DNA from: Labyrinthula sp. Ha
Taxonomy: Eukaryota; Sar; Bigyra; Labyrinthulida; Labyrinthulaceae
DNA: 64,000 nucleotides
Reading direction: 5' to 3'
Assembly: GCA_015227615.1 (NCBI GenBank)
Contig: JAALGZ010000001.1
Span: 2,480,001-2,544,000, forward strand
In this document: positions 1 to 10,488 of the stretch, in pieces
Layout of the letters: the number at the start of each line of letters is the position of its first letter
Position numbering within the stretch: position 1 is the first letter of the stretch
Program-made: the position numbers and the translations under genes
Notes under the pieces: model-generated
The model's input: the letters and a program-made list of their open reading frames with translations, nothing else
The model's database searches: none
Told to the model about the DNA's origin: nothing

Positions 1-941
1 CCTTAAGATCTTCGCGGAACCGCAATATCAATTTCCTTGCGTAGCTCCTTTCAAAAACGATTTGGACACAGAGGAGAAGTAATACCTCGGTAATGATACA
101 ACAGTAGATTACTGTTAAAACGTGGCACAGTTAACTGTTTCGTGACTTCTTAAAAGCAATTTTCAAAGGCAGTCTCAAAACGTTAAGTTTAAGTAGAAGA
201 AGACTAACGACGAAGAGATTTTAGCATGTCTCAGTACAAATTTAATAAAAATTTACAAAAGAAACGGGTCGAGTGACATGTTTCAAACATAGGTACTCTT
301 GTATCAAGAAGAAATATCAGCTCACTGTGGGAGTTTTGAAACCACCGAATAAATCATATCTATAGTAAGCAGTTCTTGACTATATATACCTCATATGCGA
401 TTTCTAACTAAGGTGCTAAGCAAAAAAAATAAAAAAAAGGTGAACCTAGAACAATTTCGCGACAGGATGCAACCTGAGTAGTTGAAAACCTTACCATGGG
501 TTTAATCTCGAGTAAGCCACATGCAAAACAGAATAAGGTTCAAAATAAATTCATTTTCTCAACCTTCTTTTACCTACTGGTTATTTTTATTCTCCCCATT
601 TTTTTTATGAAATATTCTTTAATGAAGTATTCAACACTCTCTTTCTTAACAAGACTATTGCAATAACATTCATGATATTAAAAATTTAAAGTTCAAATTA
701 GCTCTATAAACATAGTATCTACATACTGCAGCAAATATAAAATATGTTTAAGCTTTAACCATTTAAGCCTATATCTTTTTAATTATTCATAGATGTTTTA
801 TTAACCTTACTGATATAAATTCACTTTCATGGAATTGCTCAAATCTAGCTTTCCCATTATTACCATGAAACGTCTGTTGATACCGTTTCCTTATAGTAAT
901 CACAATACCTCCTCTTTCAGTAAAATAACGGCATACTATCA
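1..941. other. Gene-free AT-rich left flank
   Basis: No reading frame, RNA gene or repeat that I can support. Homopolymer A and T runs are frequent. An unrecognised first exon of the next gene could lie near the right end, because that gene has no ATG close to where its coding signal begins. Confidence 0.5.
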
Positions 942-2388
942 TTGTTTCCATTTCTAAACCAAACGGTTAGAGAATACCAACTGGCCGTTTTAGACACCTT
1001 ATCTAATATAGAATCGACTCTTACAAAAAATAAAATGAACAACAAACCCAAGTTCGACCCTACAAAGGTTAACGAGGATCAAGTTGCTGCAGATGAATAT
1101 CTGAGGTATATTCAACTTTCACTAGAGGCCCAAATAAAAGTGTTCGCAACACGCTTTGTGTTCATGCTGAAGGGCCCTGGCGTTCAAAGACGTATAATAC
1201 AGTTCCAAGCGTTATTCTATAGTATACAACGTGGCTCAACAATATGAGCAAGCTCTTACTAAACACTGGACTGCTCCTCAAGATGAAGGAAGAAGATTTT
1301 CTGTTAATCTCTCTCGCTATAAGCTTCAACGACACGCAAGTATCGGAAGCGTCAACTCAGCAGTTTCTAGCCGTTCTTTCAACGGACCGTCACGAAATTC
1401 CCGTTCGGCAAATGTGAGAAAGACAAATGCCACATCTGTTATAGAACATTTGGTTCCTAATTCGTCATATGCAAGTTCTGATTTGGAGTTTAAGCGTCTG
1501 AGCAACACTCGAACATCTGTGACTAGGCTTAGTGTTAAGTTTGGTGGGCAGAGGAGTCATTCGGTGTCAAGCACGACTGGGACCGCCATGCAGCCGGTAA
1601 AATTGGGAGGAAATAGGTCACCCGCGAAGGCAAGATCAAGAGTTACGCGCCAAAGAATCTCAGGACAAAATACACGCCTTTCTCATAAAAGTCCGGCTTC
1701 TTTAAACTTTTTTGATGCTCCTGCGTTCAAGCAAACATACTTGCCGTTAAATTCAACTCAGCTTTCTGTTTTTCTGGAAAAAATGAATAAAGTTAAAAAC
1801 CCACGAGAAAGAAAAGCTGCATTTGGTGGGCTTTTAAATGAAGAGGGTGGATTGCCTCTTCTTGGATATTTGTTGTTTCATTTTAGAAGAGAGATTTTGC
1901 GTGAGTATTTCCTACGAAGGAAAGAAAATGTTCCTCGACGGGTTACTGGTCAATACACTAGCAAGCCACTTGGAAATAAAGAAGTTGGGTACGAAACAAC
2001 TCTTGCAGATCGCACAAAAACGTTGGCACAAGCTCTAAAGGAGGAGCTATTCCTGCGTACTCCTTTTGGCCATGATCCCACCCTTGATGAGGGCCTTTAC
2101 CAGTATAATGCCTTTATTGCCCCTATTCAAAGAACTATTGTACTTCTTCAGGAATCGTTGCATGATCCTGAGATTAGTGTTGTTAGAAAAAATACAGCTA
2201 GAACAGAGATTAAATCCCTGCTTTCTGATCTTGAGGAGGCTTTTAATGGGAGTTATGTTTTGATTGACGCCTATGTACAAAAATTAAAAAAGTCTCAGAA
2301 AACTGAGCTGAATAAACATCTTGAAAGCTTAGTAGGAAAAACTATGCACCGACAGATGACACTAGCCAGATTTTCTTCCAATGTTTAG
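942..2388 (+). CDS. Hypothetical protein, two exons, basic N-terminal half
   Basis: I do not recognise this protein. The coding signal opens near 942, but the first in-frame ATG is at 1035, so either translation starts there (about 440 aa) or a short upstream exon was missed. The frame changes at 1192-1222, a 31-nt GT...TAG intron that joins ...GPGVQR to LYNVAQQYEQ in a continuous frame. The first half after the junction is rich in Ser and Arg and looks disordered. The second half (from about 1690) is mixed charged and helical with no low complexity, and probably folds. The stop is TAG at 2386-2388, only 16 nt from the stop of the convergent WD40 gene. Exons: 942(or 1035)..1191 and 1223..2388. 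Confidence 0.7.
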
Positions 2389-2404
2389 ATTATATATTGT
2401 TAGT

Positions 2405-3487
2405 TTAAGGTGTTTGAAGAGAATATAGGAATAAATCTCCATCGCACCCAAAGCAAATTCTATCTCCTTTATTGTTAAGTTTAATTTGATGAAGTTCCTC
2501 GCTTTCACAATCAATGCAATCCAAAACAGCTCCCGTTTTTGTTTCGAACACTTTGAGAGTTTTATCAGCTGATATAGATAGAAAATACTTACTGTCAATA
2601 TCACGGGATGGTACAAGAGAAGTAATTAAGGATCTGTGACCAGGGACAGAAATAATTTCTTTTCTAGATGGCGCATCATAAATTCGAATCATCATATCAT
2701 CCCCAGCCGAAAAGAGCAATTTTCCTTCACCACCAAATTCAACGCTACGAACTGCATGAAGATGCTTTGCTTCAGATGAAATAAGTTTATAGTCTCCATC
2801 GGTATCTTGACCAGAGTTCGGAGTGCAGGAAAACCAGAGTATATTCCCGCTTTTATCTCCTGCCACCAGGAAATACGATTCCTTTTCTTCAACTTGTTTT
2901 ACAGGTTGAAAGCATAAGCATAAGATGAAAGCCTTTGTTTCTCCGTTCAGAGCAATTGGTAGTCTCGCATTTGTGTAATTCAAACCTTGCTTCAGAGGTT
3001 TAAAGTCGTGCAGCATTATATGTCCTGTATGTGTTCCTGTTGCAAGTAGTTCTTCGTTGTAGTTTAAACATATTGTCCAGCATTCAACTCTTCCGCAATC
3101 TATCTTTTGCTCAAGAATTTCACTCTATAAATCAGGTAAAGGTTTAAAATCACTTCAATATCAAAGATTCTAATTATACAATCAACTGATGTGGAAACCA
3201 GCTTATCATTCTCCGTGCATAACAGATTTATCACACCTAGTTGATGCCCGATGAATTCTTTTTCCACACTTAAGTCACCTTCTTCTATGAAAATTATCCT
3301 TCGTAAAGATAATACCTGACATCAACCAACCATAAACCGTCCCATCAATTGAACCTGAGAAGAGTTGATTTGAATTTGTTTTAGACCAACCTAAAAATAA
3401 ATTTAAATCAAATGAGGTACAGATTGTCCAGATAGATTCCGAATGCGCATTTGATTGCTTGTTGATTAATTTGGTTGTTGATTTCAT
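2405..3487 (-). CDS. WDR61: WD40-repeat protein, WDR61/SKI8-like, four exons
   Basis: Predicted beta-propeller protein of about 330 aa. Exons on the minus strand are 3487..3421, 3390..3316, 3284..3154 and 3124..2405, split by introns of 30, 31 and 29 nt. Joining them gives one open frame with WD-type blades: an N-terminal AHSESIWTICW segment followed by SGSIDGTVYGW; GHQLGVI...STSVDCIIRIFD; HAVRSVEF...SAGDDMMIRIYD; GHRSLITSL...SISADKTLKVFETKTG. The opening blade and the last three resemble WDR61 in order and length (about 305 aa in animals). In other eukaryotes WDR61/SKI8 is a scaffold in the SKI RNA-decay complex and in the PAF1 transcription complex. Assignment to this WD40 subfamily is by memory of motifs, so another small WD40 protein remains possible. 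It shares a 95-bp divergent promoter with PIG-C. Confidence 0.75.
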
Positions 3488-3582
3488 AATACACTAACGT
3501 TAATTAGTAATGGCTAGTTTTAATTTGAACATATCACAAAGCCTACAAAAAATGGCTCGTTTCAGCTAGCCAGTAATATATA
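3488..3582. promoter_or_regulatory. 95-bp divergent promoter, WDR61-like / PIG-C
   Basis: The whole space between two divergent start codons is 95 bp, so promoter elements and both 5' leaders must fit here or run into the coding regions. It contains an inverted pair, GGCTAG (within aatggctagttt) and CTAGCC (within cagctagccag), flanking the middle. No TATA box is convincing in this AT-rich sequence. The regulatory role is inferred from position only. Confidence 0.5.
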
Positions 3583-4410
3583 ATGAGACAAAGAATAAAG
3601 AGACAGGTATTCTGGTCTAAACTTTATGATGGAGATAATGTTGAAGAAAAGGAACAAAAGGATAACCATGTCGATGAGAAATACTTCTTTTCAGAATTGA
3701 AAATAAATGCAAATTATGTCAGAATAAACTACAACCAATATTTTTACCAGTCTTTCTTCTTCATTAGCCAGTTTCACTTGCTAAATGTCATCTATGTTTT
3801 AGGTGGAAAAACACTTGATAGAAACTTATTGAATATAGTTGATAGTGGATTAATTGCAGGCTCAATTCTTTTCACATTTTCTGCCAAAAATTTCCCTCTC
3901 CGTTCTATAATGTATGCAGCTCTGGTGTTCTTCTTTACTCCAGTACTAAGATCTCTGACTCTAAACTATTCTGATGACACCCTTGTTGAACTGGTATGGT
4001 TAGTTTCTTTTATCCATCTTTTAACTTTTGATTACGAGTACTATTTTATCCCAAATGCAGGCGCAAAACCAAACTGTGTATTTTCTTACAGTATGTTATT
4101 TTGTTCTTTGCTACTCGTTGCTTCAAGATTTGGCAATGACTTTGATGCTATTCGCTTTATTCTAGAGGGTTCTCTGCTTAGCTTTGCTTGGTCACAAACA
4201 GCACTGAAAATATTTATCACTAACAGACTTTATTTTGTATCTATGAACACTATACTTACTTTGGCAATTTGTCTATTATATTCAAACGCGTACTCTGTTT
4301 TCATTTTGTCAACCTTTTTGTTTGTTGTTTTTGTTAGTCCTATTATTATAAAATCTTTTGAGAAACAAAAATATATAGTGGAGGGACCGTGGGATATAGC
4401 AGAACTTTAA
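3583..4410 (+). CDS. PIGC: PIG-C / GPI2, subunit of GPI-GlcNAc transferase
   Basis: Multi-pass ER membrane protein of 275 aa, single exon. In the family it is a subunit of the complex that transfers GlcNAc to phosphatidylinositol, the first step of GPI-anchor synthesis. The sequence shows the PIG-C layout: an N-terminal cytosolic piece (VFWSKLYDGDN, like the family's VLW..Q..PDNY), then YVRINYNQYFYQS and several hydrophobic helices, a TPVLRSLTLNYSDDT segment matching the conserved PVLKTLT.S.S.DTI region, SFIHLLTFDYEYYF matching the H-x-x-x-FDY motif, and a C-terminus VEGPWDIAEL matching the family's GPWDEAE ending. ATG at 3583, stop TAA, 51 nt from the convergent Roco gene. Length is close to the usual size (about 280-300 aa). 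Confidence 0.92.
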   Translation: MRQRIKRQVFWSKLYDGDNVEEKEQKDNHVDEKYFFSELKINANYVRINYNQYFYQSFFFISQFHLLNVIYVLGGKTLDRNLLNIVDSGLIAGSILFTFSAKNFPLRSIMYAALVFFFTPVLRSLTLNYSDDTLVELVWLVSFIHLLTFDYEYYFIPNAGAKPNCVFSYSMLFCSLLLVASRFGNDFDAIRFILEGSLLSFAWSQTALKIFITNRLYFVSMNTILTLAICLLYSNAYSVFILSTFLFVVFVSPIIIKSFEKQKYIVEGPWDIAEL

Positions 4411-4461
4411 CTATAATAATACTATCTGAGGATAACTGCCCTCGTTACATATATACATATA

Positions 4462-7400
4462 CTAACTTTCCAAGAAACCAAATAGATCAAAACTAGTTCG
4501 CGCTCTCCGCGTTCTATTCAACTGACTGCTAGTTAGAGTCTGTTGTCGATCCGCACCAAACCACGGTTCAAGAGAACTCTCCTGCGCAGCTGCAAAAGAA
4601 AGAAATTGTTTTGGGGAGGTATTTGGAGTTGATACACTAACACTATACTCTAACCTCTTGTGAAACATCTCGGAGTCAATTTTTTGAATCATCTGTGTAA
4701 TTCTTTCTGCAAGGAAGTATGCAACTACGGTATCGTTTGTTTCGGCTCTGATGATAGAACCAGTTTCTCTTAATAGAAAGTTTTCATCATGGCCTAAGGG
4801 AATTAGAGAAACTCCAGTGTACAATGAAGGTTCTTCTAAGGCTTTACTCTGGTTCCATTCTAGTTGACTTTCCCGGCTGTACTCTACACTTAAACACACT
4901 AACCTGTGAAAGACTCCATCCGGAACACTATAATTTTGAAAGTTTATTTCGCAAACGTGAGTTAGTTGTGTGGAGAGTTCAGGTGGAGGTGGGGCACAAA
5001 TCATTGCAGGAAAGATGTACATGGCATCTGCGCCAAAGTTCCACTCACTTAGAAGCATTATATTGTGGAGCAGATCAAGTACAAAATGAAAGTGGTCCTC
5101 ACTCCAGAAAAACTCCAAAATATCGCGAGTTGCAACCCCAGTAGCTTTAAAAGAATTATACTCTTCAAGCAAGCCAGCCTCAATTAATGGTTCCTCCTTG
5201 TGATGGTGCAGTTGCGTATCACGGATCAGTTCCGTAATAGCATCGAGCAGCCACTGTGGATCTAGAACAACAATTTTCTCTAAATGTACTGTGCTGGTCA
5301 GGTGAATTAGGAAACCATGATCATGAAAAAAACCTAACATGTCAGAAAGCTCATCTGCAGAATTGATTCCAAGCTTGTTTGCTTGAGCAGCAACTTCTTC
5401 GATTTCCAAGTAAGGGGTTGTCATGTTCTCTCTAGGAGAAGAGACTACATTCATTCGATCTTTGTTGACACTTTTTATTGAATCTCTTCTTGTATCATTC
5501 ACTTGGTTCTCAGCAGCGTATGAAAATAAATTTTCAAAGCATTTCACCCAACGTAGAGAAACTTCCTCCCTTGTTGGAGATAGGTCGTGGGCTATTGTTT
5601 CAAGCGCTGCTCTTAGTCTCTTGGCCCCTGAATTATCTTTGTTAGAAAGCGGATGAAATAAATATCCAAGTGGCTCATTAGGAGAAACTTTGTTCTTAAG
5701 AGCCAATTTGCTCAGCATCTGATTCACGAGTGGAAGATGAATCCTCGCATCAACTTGATCTAAGTGGGTTCCAACAAGTATGACTGGAGCATCTGGTGCT
5801 TGAAGTGAAACGCTCTGCAACCAAAAATTTACAACATCAAGCGCACCACTGTCATTAGATATTGTTTCCAGCACTCGTTGGATGTTGAATACAACGACAT
5901 AGATCCCAAAATTTGACAAGAATAGGTGATGTAAAGGATAGAACACTGCTTGACCACCGAAGTCAAATATATTAAATGAGACAGTTTTCTCGTTCTGCGC
6001 ATCTTGTGCCAAGATAAAGTTGTCAGGTATCGCATATTTTCTAACAGTAGCACTATCAGATATTGGTTGAGGAGATTTTTTCTCAGTGCCTGGAAGCACA
6101 GGTTCTGTCTCTTCCAGTCCAGCTTCAAAATTTTGATTATGGGTTAAGGAACCAACTGAATCCGCCACACTTCTTCTTCTTCCTTCTGCTACGATAGAAT
6201 CAAGTTCCATACGACCCAACGCATTTGACATATTCGATGTAAAAGAAACACGAGAAGATAATCTGCTCCTACCACTACGAATACTGCTGCGTCTACGTCT
6301 AATACTTTCACGCAATGACCTCTTACGACTTCTTCTTCCAGTTTTAGACGAGTCGATAACCCCAAAAACAGTTTCGTCAATTCCGTGAAGTTTGGCAGAA
6401 CTTCTTCTTCTATCCACAGAAAGAATGCGCCCTCTAGATCTAATTCTGCTGCGGCGCTTAGTCCTATTAATTGATCTCCTTATATTTTGCCGCTTTTCTG
6501 AAAAAGTCTGTTTTCGGTTACGCTTTATAGTAGCCAGATCAAGTTTTTCTTCTTTTTCACCAAGAATGATTGAGTTTCTAGCTGCTAATTCGAGTGTGAA
6601 ACTTTGTCGTGCTTTGACACTGCTAAGTCTTACCCAGCTCTTAGTCCTAGTTTTCTTTTGAGTCTTTGCAAACGATATATCTATTCCAATTGTTGATTCC
6701 TCCGTTTCACGGAATTGAAAACCCTGCAAAGTGCGCACTGTCTGGGTCTTCCCAACTCTCGAGCTACCAAGAACCATCAGCTTACATTTATTCCACTCAA
6801 CAACAGGATCATCTTTAGGGCTCAGTAAAGTGTTCTCAAAATTCCGTTTATATCGCTCAAAACTTTTCCGTGCTTCCTTTTTATTTCTTGCAAGCATTTT
6901 GGCTGTTTTTCGTTTGATTTTCTTACTTTTAGCTGTATATACACCTAATCCATAATATTCCATTTTAGTATTATACTTTAACACCTCAGCAAGTGCCTTA
7001 GATCCCGCTGGTGAAACCTTATCTTGATTTAATCCAAGGAAGCTGACTGTCATATTGACATATAGTGCATCCGCAAAAGCTAACTCTGAATCCTCTCCGT
7101 ATGGATTATATGATACAACAAGTTCACTTAAACTTTGGTTCTTTTTTAGTGAATCTGCTATTTCACACATTCCTTCATCTGCAATATTGTTACTAGCTAT
7201 CCCAAGGAACTTCAGCGTACTGTTAGAAGAAAGCAGAGAAGCAAGTGCCTTTGCTCCTCTGTTTCCAATCTTGTTCTTAGAGAGGGAAAGAAAGGTTATT
7301 GTTGAATTTTCATACATATTTTCTGCTACACATTGAGCGCCTTCGTCTCCTAACATATTATCATACAAATACAAATATTTTAGGAGAGTTCCAGTAGAAA

Positions 7401-7638
7401 GTACCGGAGAAAATATTCTGAACTGCTTAATCTGAAGTCCACAACTTGAAAAATTTAAAGCCAAGCAGTTTTGATCATCCATCAGAAGTTTCACCATTTG
7501 CTTCATTTCTTCTTCTGTTAAAAATCCATCCGTAAAGTCAATTCCTTCAGCGCCGCTTCGTAGAACTTCTATCAACCGTTCAAAAGAAGATACATTTTTC
7601 CAAGTATACTGATCCCGTGGGAATCTACCCAGCTCCAT
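4462..7638 (-). CDS. Roco-family protein: LRR, Roc GTPase, COR
   Basis: Single-exon 1058-aa protein of the Roco family (relatives of LRRK2 and bacterial/amoebal Roco proteins). Residues about 40-245 hold RNI-type leucine-rich repeats (LYLYDNMLGDEGA, LSLSKNKIGNRGAKAL, LGIASNNIADEGM). A basic helix leads into the Roc domain: P-loop GSSRVGKT near residue 293, switch I TIGID near 318, G3 motif DFGGQ near 559, and GTHLD (G4) near 624. A COR-like region follows (about 690-960: VLDPQWLLDAI, GFLIHL). No kinase domain is present. Between switch I and DFGGQ lies an insert of roughly 240 residues rich in Arg and Ser, which no ordinary Roc domain has. ATG at 7638, stop TAG. Likely a GTP-regulated signalling scaffold; partner and pathway are unknown. 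Confidence 0.9.
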   Translation of the reverse strand: MELGRFPRDQYTWKNVSSFERLIEVLRSGAEGIDFTDGFLTEEEMKQMVKLLMDDQNCLALNFSSCGLQIKQFRIFSPVLSTGTLLKYLYLYDNMLGDEGAQCVAENMYENSTITFLSLSKNKIGNRGAKALASLLSSNSTLKFLGIASNNIADEGMCEIADSLKKNQSLSELVVSYNPYGEDSELAFADALYVNMTVSFLGLNQDKVSPAGSKALAEVLKYNTKMEYYGLGVYTAKSKKIKRKTAKMLARNKKEARKSFERYKRNFENTLLSPKDDPVVEWNKCKLMVLGSSRVGKTQTVRTLQGFQFRETEESTIGIDISFAKTQKKTRTKSWVRLSSVKARQSFTLELAARNSIILGEKEEKLDLATIKRNRKQTFSEKRQNIRRSINRTKRRSRIRSRGRILSVDRRRSSAKLHGIDETVFGVIDSSKTGRRSRKRSLRESIRRRRSSIRSGRSRLSSRVSFTSNMSNALGRMELDSIVAEGRRRSVADSVGSLTHNQNFEAGLEETEPVLPGTEKKSPQPISDSATVRKYAIPDNFILAQDAQNEKTVSFNIFDFGGQAVFYPLHHLFLSNFGIYVVVFNIQRVLETISNDSGALDVVNFWLQSVSLQAPDAPVILVGTHLDQVDARIHLPLVNQMLSKLALKNKVSPNEPLGYLFHPLSNKDNSGAKRLRAALETIAHDLSPTREEVSLRWVKCFENLFSYAAENQVNDTRRDSIKSVNKDRMNVVSSPRENMTTPYLEIEEVAAQANKLGINSADELSDMLGFFHDHGFLIHLTSTVHLEKIVVLDPQWLLDAITELIRDTQLHHHKEEPLIEAGLLEEYNSFKATGVATRDILEFFWSEDHFHFVLDLLHNIMLLSEWNFGADAMYIFPAMICAPPPPELSTQLTHVCEINFQNYSVPDGVFHRLVCLSVEYSRESQLEWNQSKALEEPSLYTGVSLIPLGHDENFLLRETGSIIRAETNDTVVAYFLAERITQMIQKIDSEMFHKRLEYSVSVSTPNTSPKQFLSFAAAQESSLEPWFGADRQQTLTSSQLNRTRRARTSFDLFGFLES

Positions 7639-10488
7639 TCAATTAACTTGTTTTATAATTCCAGTCTGTCCCTCCAGTAGCGTGACGATTTAAAGGCAGT
7701 TTGAAATTAAAGAGTTTATGAACAAACTTACAAAATACTGTAGTAATGTCAAATCGTTGTGTTCCGAAGTAATTTCCGTTCTGCGACCGCCGATAAAACG
7801 CCACGAACACCATTTCGAAACAGCGATGAGTCTACCAAGTAAATTCTAATTAGGTGTAACTTTCGGCTTTTTCGTAGACTGTTCCACAGCTTGGAGTCCG
7901 CACTTTTTTTTACTTTAAAAAACATGGTAGATGATGTTGGGGCACTAAAGTTTACTTGGTATTTTGGTGCCACAGGATTCGTAGTGAAACTCCAAGAAGG
8001 CTAAGAACAGATTGTGAGAGCGAGAGCTCATTAGACTTAGGTTTTTGTCATGTGTTTGACAATTATTCCATGATTGATGCCTATGAAACGCAATTCAACG
8101 GGATATATTGAAGTGTTTAGCTAGTATTGAATGTAATTTTTTGTAAGACACTGTGATAACCACGGTACGTGCCAACGGAGGATTTTTTTTTCTGTAAGGA
8201 CCGGAACAGAGAGTAACAGTGCTATGCAAATCAAAGGGAATTGGACTCTAACTTTCCATAGCTGCAAGATATCTGTCGCAAAAACCGTTTTTCTTCGTGT
8301 AGAGAAAGGTTAATTCTTAAATTTAGTTTTCTCTAAACAACTTTATTTTAACGGCCAATTGCCACCTAAGAAGTGTCCTCAGGAACCGTCTATCCCACAG
8401 GGATATTCTTTTTCTTTTACCTGTGTCGTTCTCCGGAAAGGTTTTACATCAATCCTCGCTATCTGTCAAATATTACTCATGTTAAAATTATAAGAAGGAA
8501 CCAGCAGGCCTAGAGACCTGACGTTTAGGTTAACTTTATGTTATCTTCATTTTGTATATGACACCGAGTACTGTATGGGGGCATTAGAGTCGAACTAACA
8601 AGAAGCAGCTCTTCAAGAGTTACTTTCTGATTCTAGTACTAATACCGATTGCACTTTTCTTAAGAAGGTAGCTTACTGCTATTAAGCGTTCTTTATCCAC
8701 ATAATCGCTTCCAAGCTGAGCTTTTTTGTATTGAAGAGACGTAGCTCTGGAGAAGAAAGCTTTAAACAGGTAGAGGGTCTAATAACAGTCTTTAGTCAGT
8801 AATTTTGTAGTTTCAAGAATGCAACCTCGAACAAGGAATTCAATGTCAGCGACCAAAGACTTTGATTAAACTACAGGGGGTTTGGAAGGTTTGTGTTTAG
8901 TAGCTGTGTAAGGAGATGAGGACATTAGCCTTGTTTTCTCTAATAACGTTGTCAGCTCTCATAGCTTAAACCTCAACGCTAAACCAGGTATGAGGACACT
9001 AATAACTAAAATTATTTAAGTACCCTTTTAAGAACATACTGCTTGCTTAATGTTGTAAAAACTAAAACATGTTCTATACAACTTTCTAGACGTCTAGGAT
9101 TTGTTGTTCTTTTCCAAGGTTTTGCCAAAGATATACAATATTCTCAACAAGTTGGGCCACAAGGTACTGGCGTCCGATACCAAGTCTGGGCGTTGAAGTT
9201 CAAAACATCGGTACTTCGTACTGGAGATGCTGGATATTATAGAGATCACGGGCTGTAGAAGGCATCGATTTTTCGGAGAAGAGCAATCAGACGTGGTCCC
9301 AGGAAGTTCTGTTAAGACTATAGAATATTTGTACCGATGCTAATCAGGAGCTCGTACAGAACCGAAAATTCAATGATGGTGTCTGAAAACTGGTTTTGTA
9401 GCATTGGGCTCATTCTCATGAACCCTAAGCTTGCTTAACCTATCGACGTCGGAAAGTCAGCTAAAAGAATCTTATAATTATATAATCACAAATGAAAGCT
9501 AGTCCCTTGCTTAACATAGATTTAACCATAAAGTTGCCTCGGACTCGCTTCTAAGGTCCTAATTAGTCTCTTCATCATTTTCAACTTTTCAAGAACTAAC
9601 TTTAGAGACTACGTAAAATATAGTTTGAAAACAGCTTAAAGAAATTAATGGCCCTTAATTGGTTAATTGTATTTTATTTTGTTGCAATATGGCTAAGTTG
9701 AGGCATCCAGTTGATTGGATATATATTGAATCAAAGTTTGAGCCATAACATAAAAAATGAATTCACCTCATGTTTGGCTTGTTGGGTTCTAGACTAATTT
9801 ACTTGGTCAGTTTCGATTGGAGGTAAAATGCCATTGCGACCTGCTCACAGGAAAATGAAACACGTAAACCAGAAAACGAGGGAGGACTATTTTGAACTAT
9901 TGAGTGCCTTTCCTTTTGTTTCCTTGTTCGAATGTACAACACATATGTGCCTTGAAGATATTATCAACCATTGAGTCTAATAGCGAGTGAAATATAGGGA
10001 AATATAAATGAAATTAAGATTTCGAATAGAGACGAAACTGGAAGCTCGGTAAAATGATAAGCAATAACTTGTAGGACGTCAATTAATAGGCTTTATACTC
10101 ATTGCTTGAAAGTTTTAAACCTAGAAATCTACATCTTGGAGTCTATGACCTGTTTAAGCTAGCTTTAGTGTTCTTCCGGAACGTTTCGTAAGAGCAATAT
10201 CAATACAGAGACTTCCAAGCAGTCTATGTTTCATAATTCGAGAAATATATATAGTATCGAGAATCTTCTGTGTCTCATTTCTTGGTCAGTAGAACTTTTC
10301 CTTGCCCATTTGTCAAGATATTAACGGTATCACTTAGTTGGTTACATATTTTTAAGCCACTTTCTTCAACTATTCAGTAAATACGTGTTCCGGAATGTAT
10401 ATGCTTTGTTGATAACAATGGTCAAGTACCATACATCTGTGTATCTTAATTCTGATATTTGCTGAAACTGGAACATACCGAAATAAGA
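7639..10488. other. Gene desert, about 2.8 kb
   Basis: No gene that I can support. A 74-codon minus-strand frame at 7973..7749 and a 71-codon plus-strand frame at 9043..9258 are open, but neither resembles a known family nor has splice-linked partners. The region must hold the promoter of the Roco gene at its left end and that of the next gene at its right end. Confidence 0.5.

Noticed and set aside
7749-7973. 74-codon minus-strand frame upstream of the Roco gene
   Set aside because: Basic small product without recognisable family. It could be a real small gene but I cannot support it.
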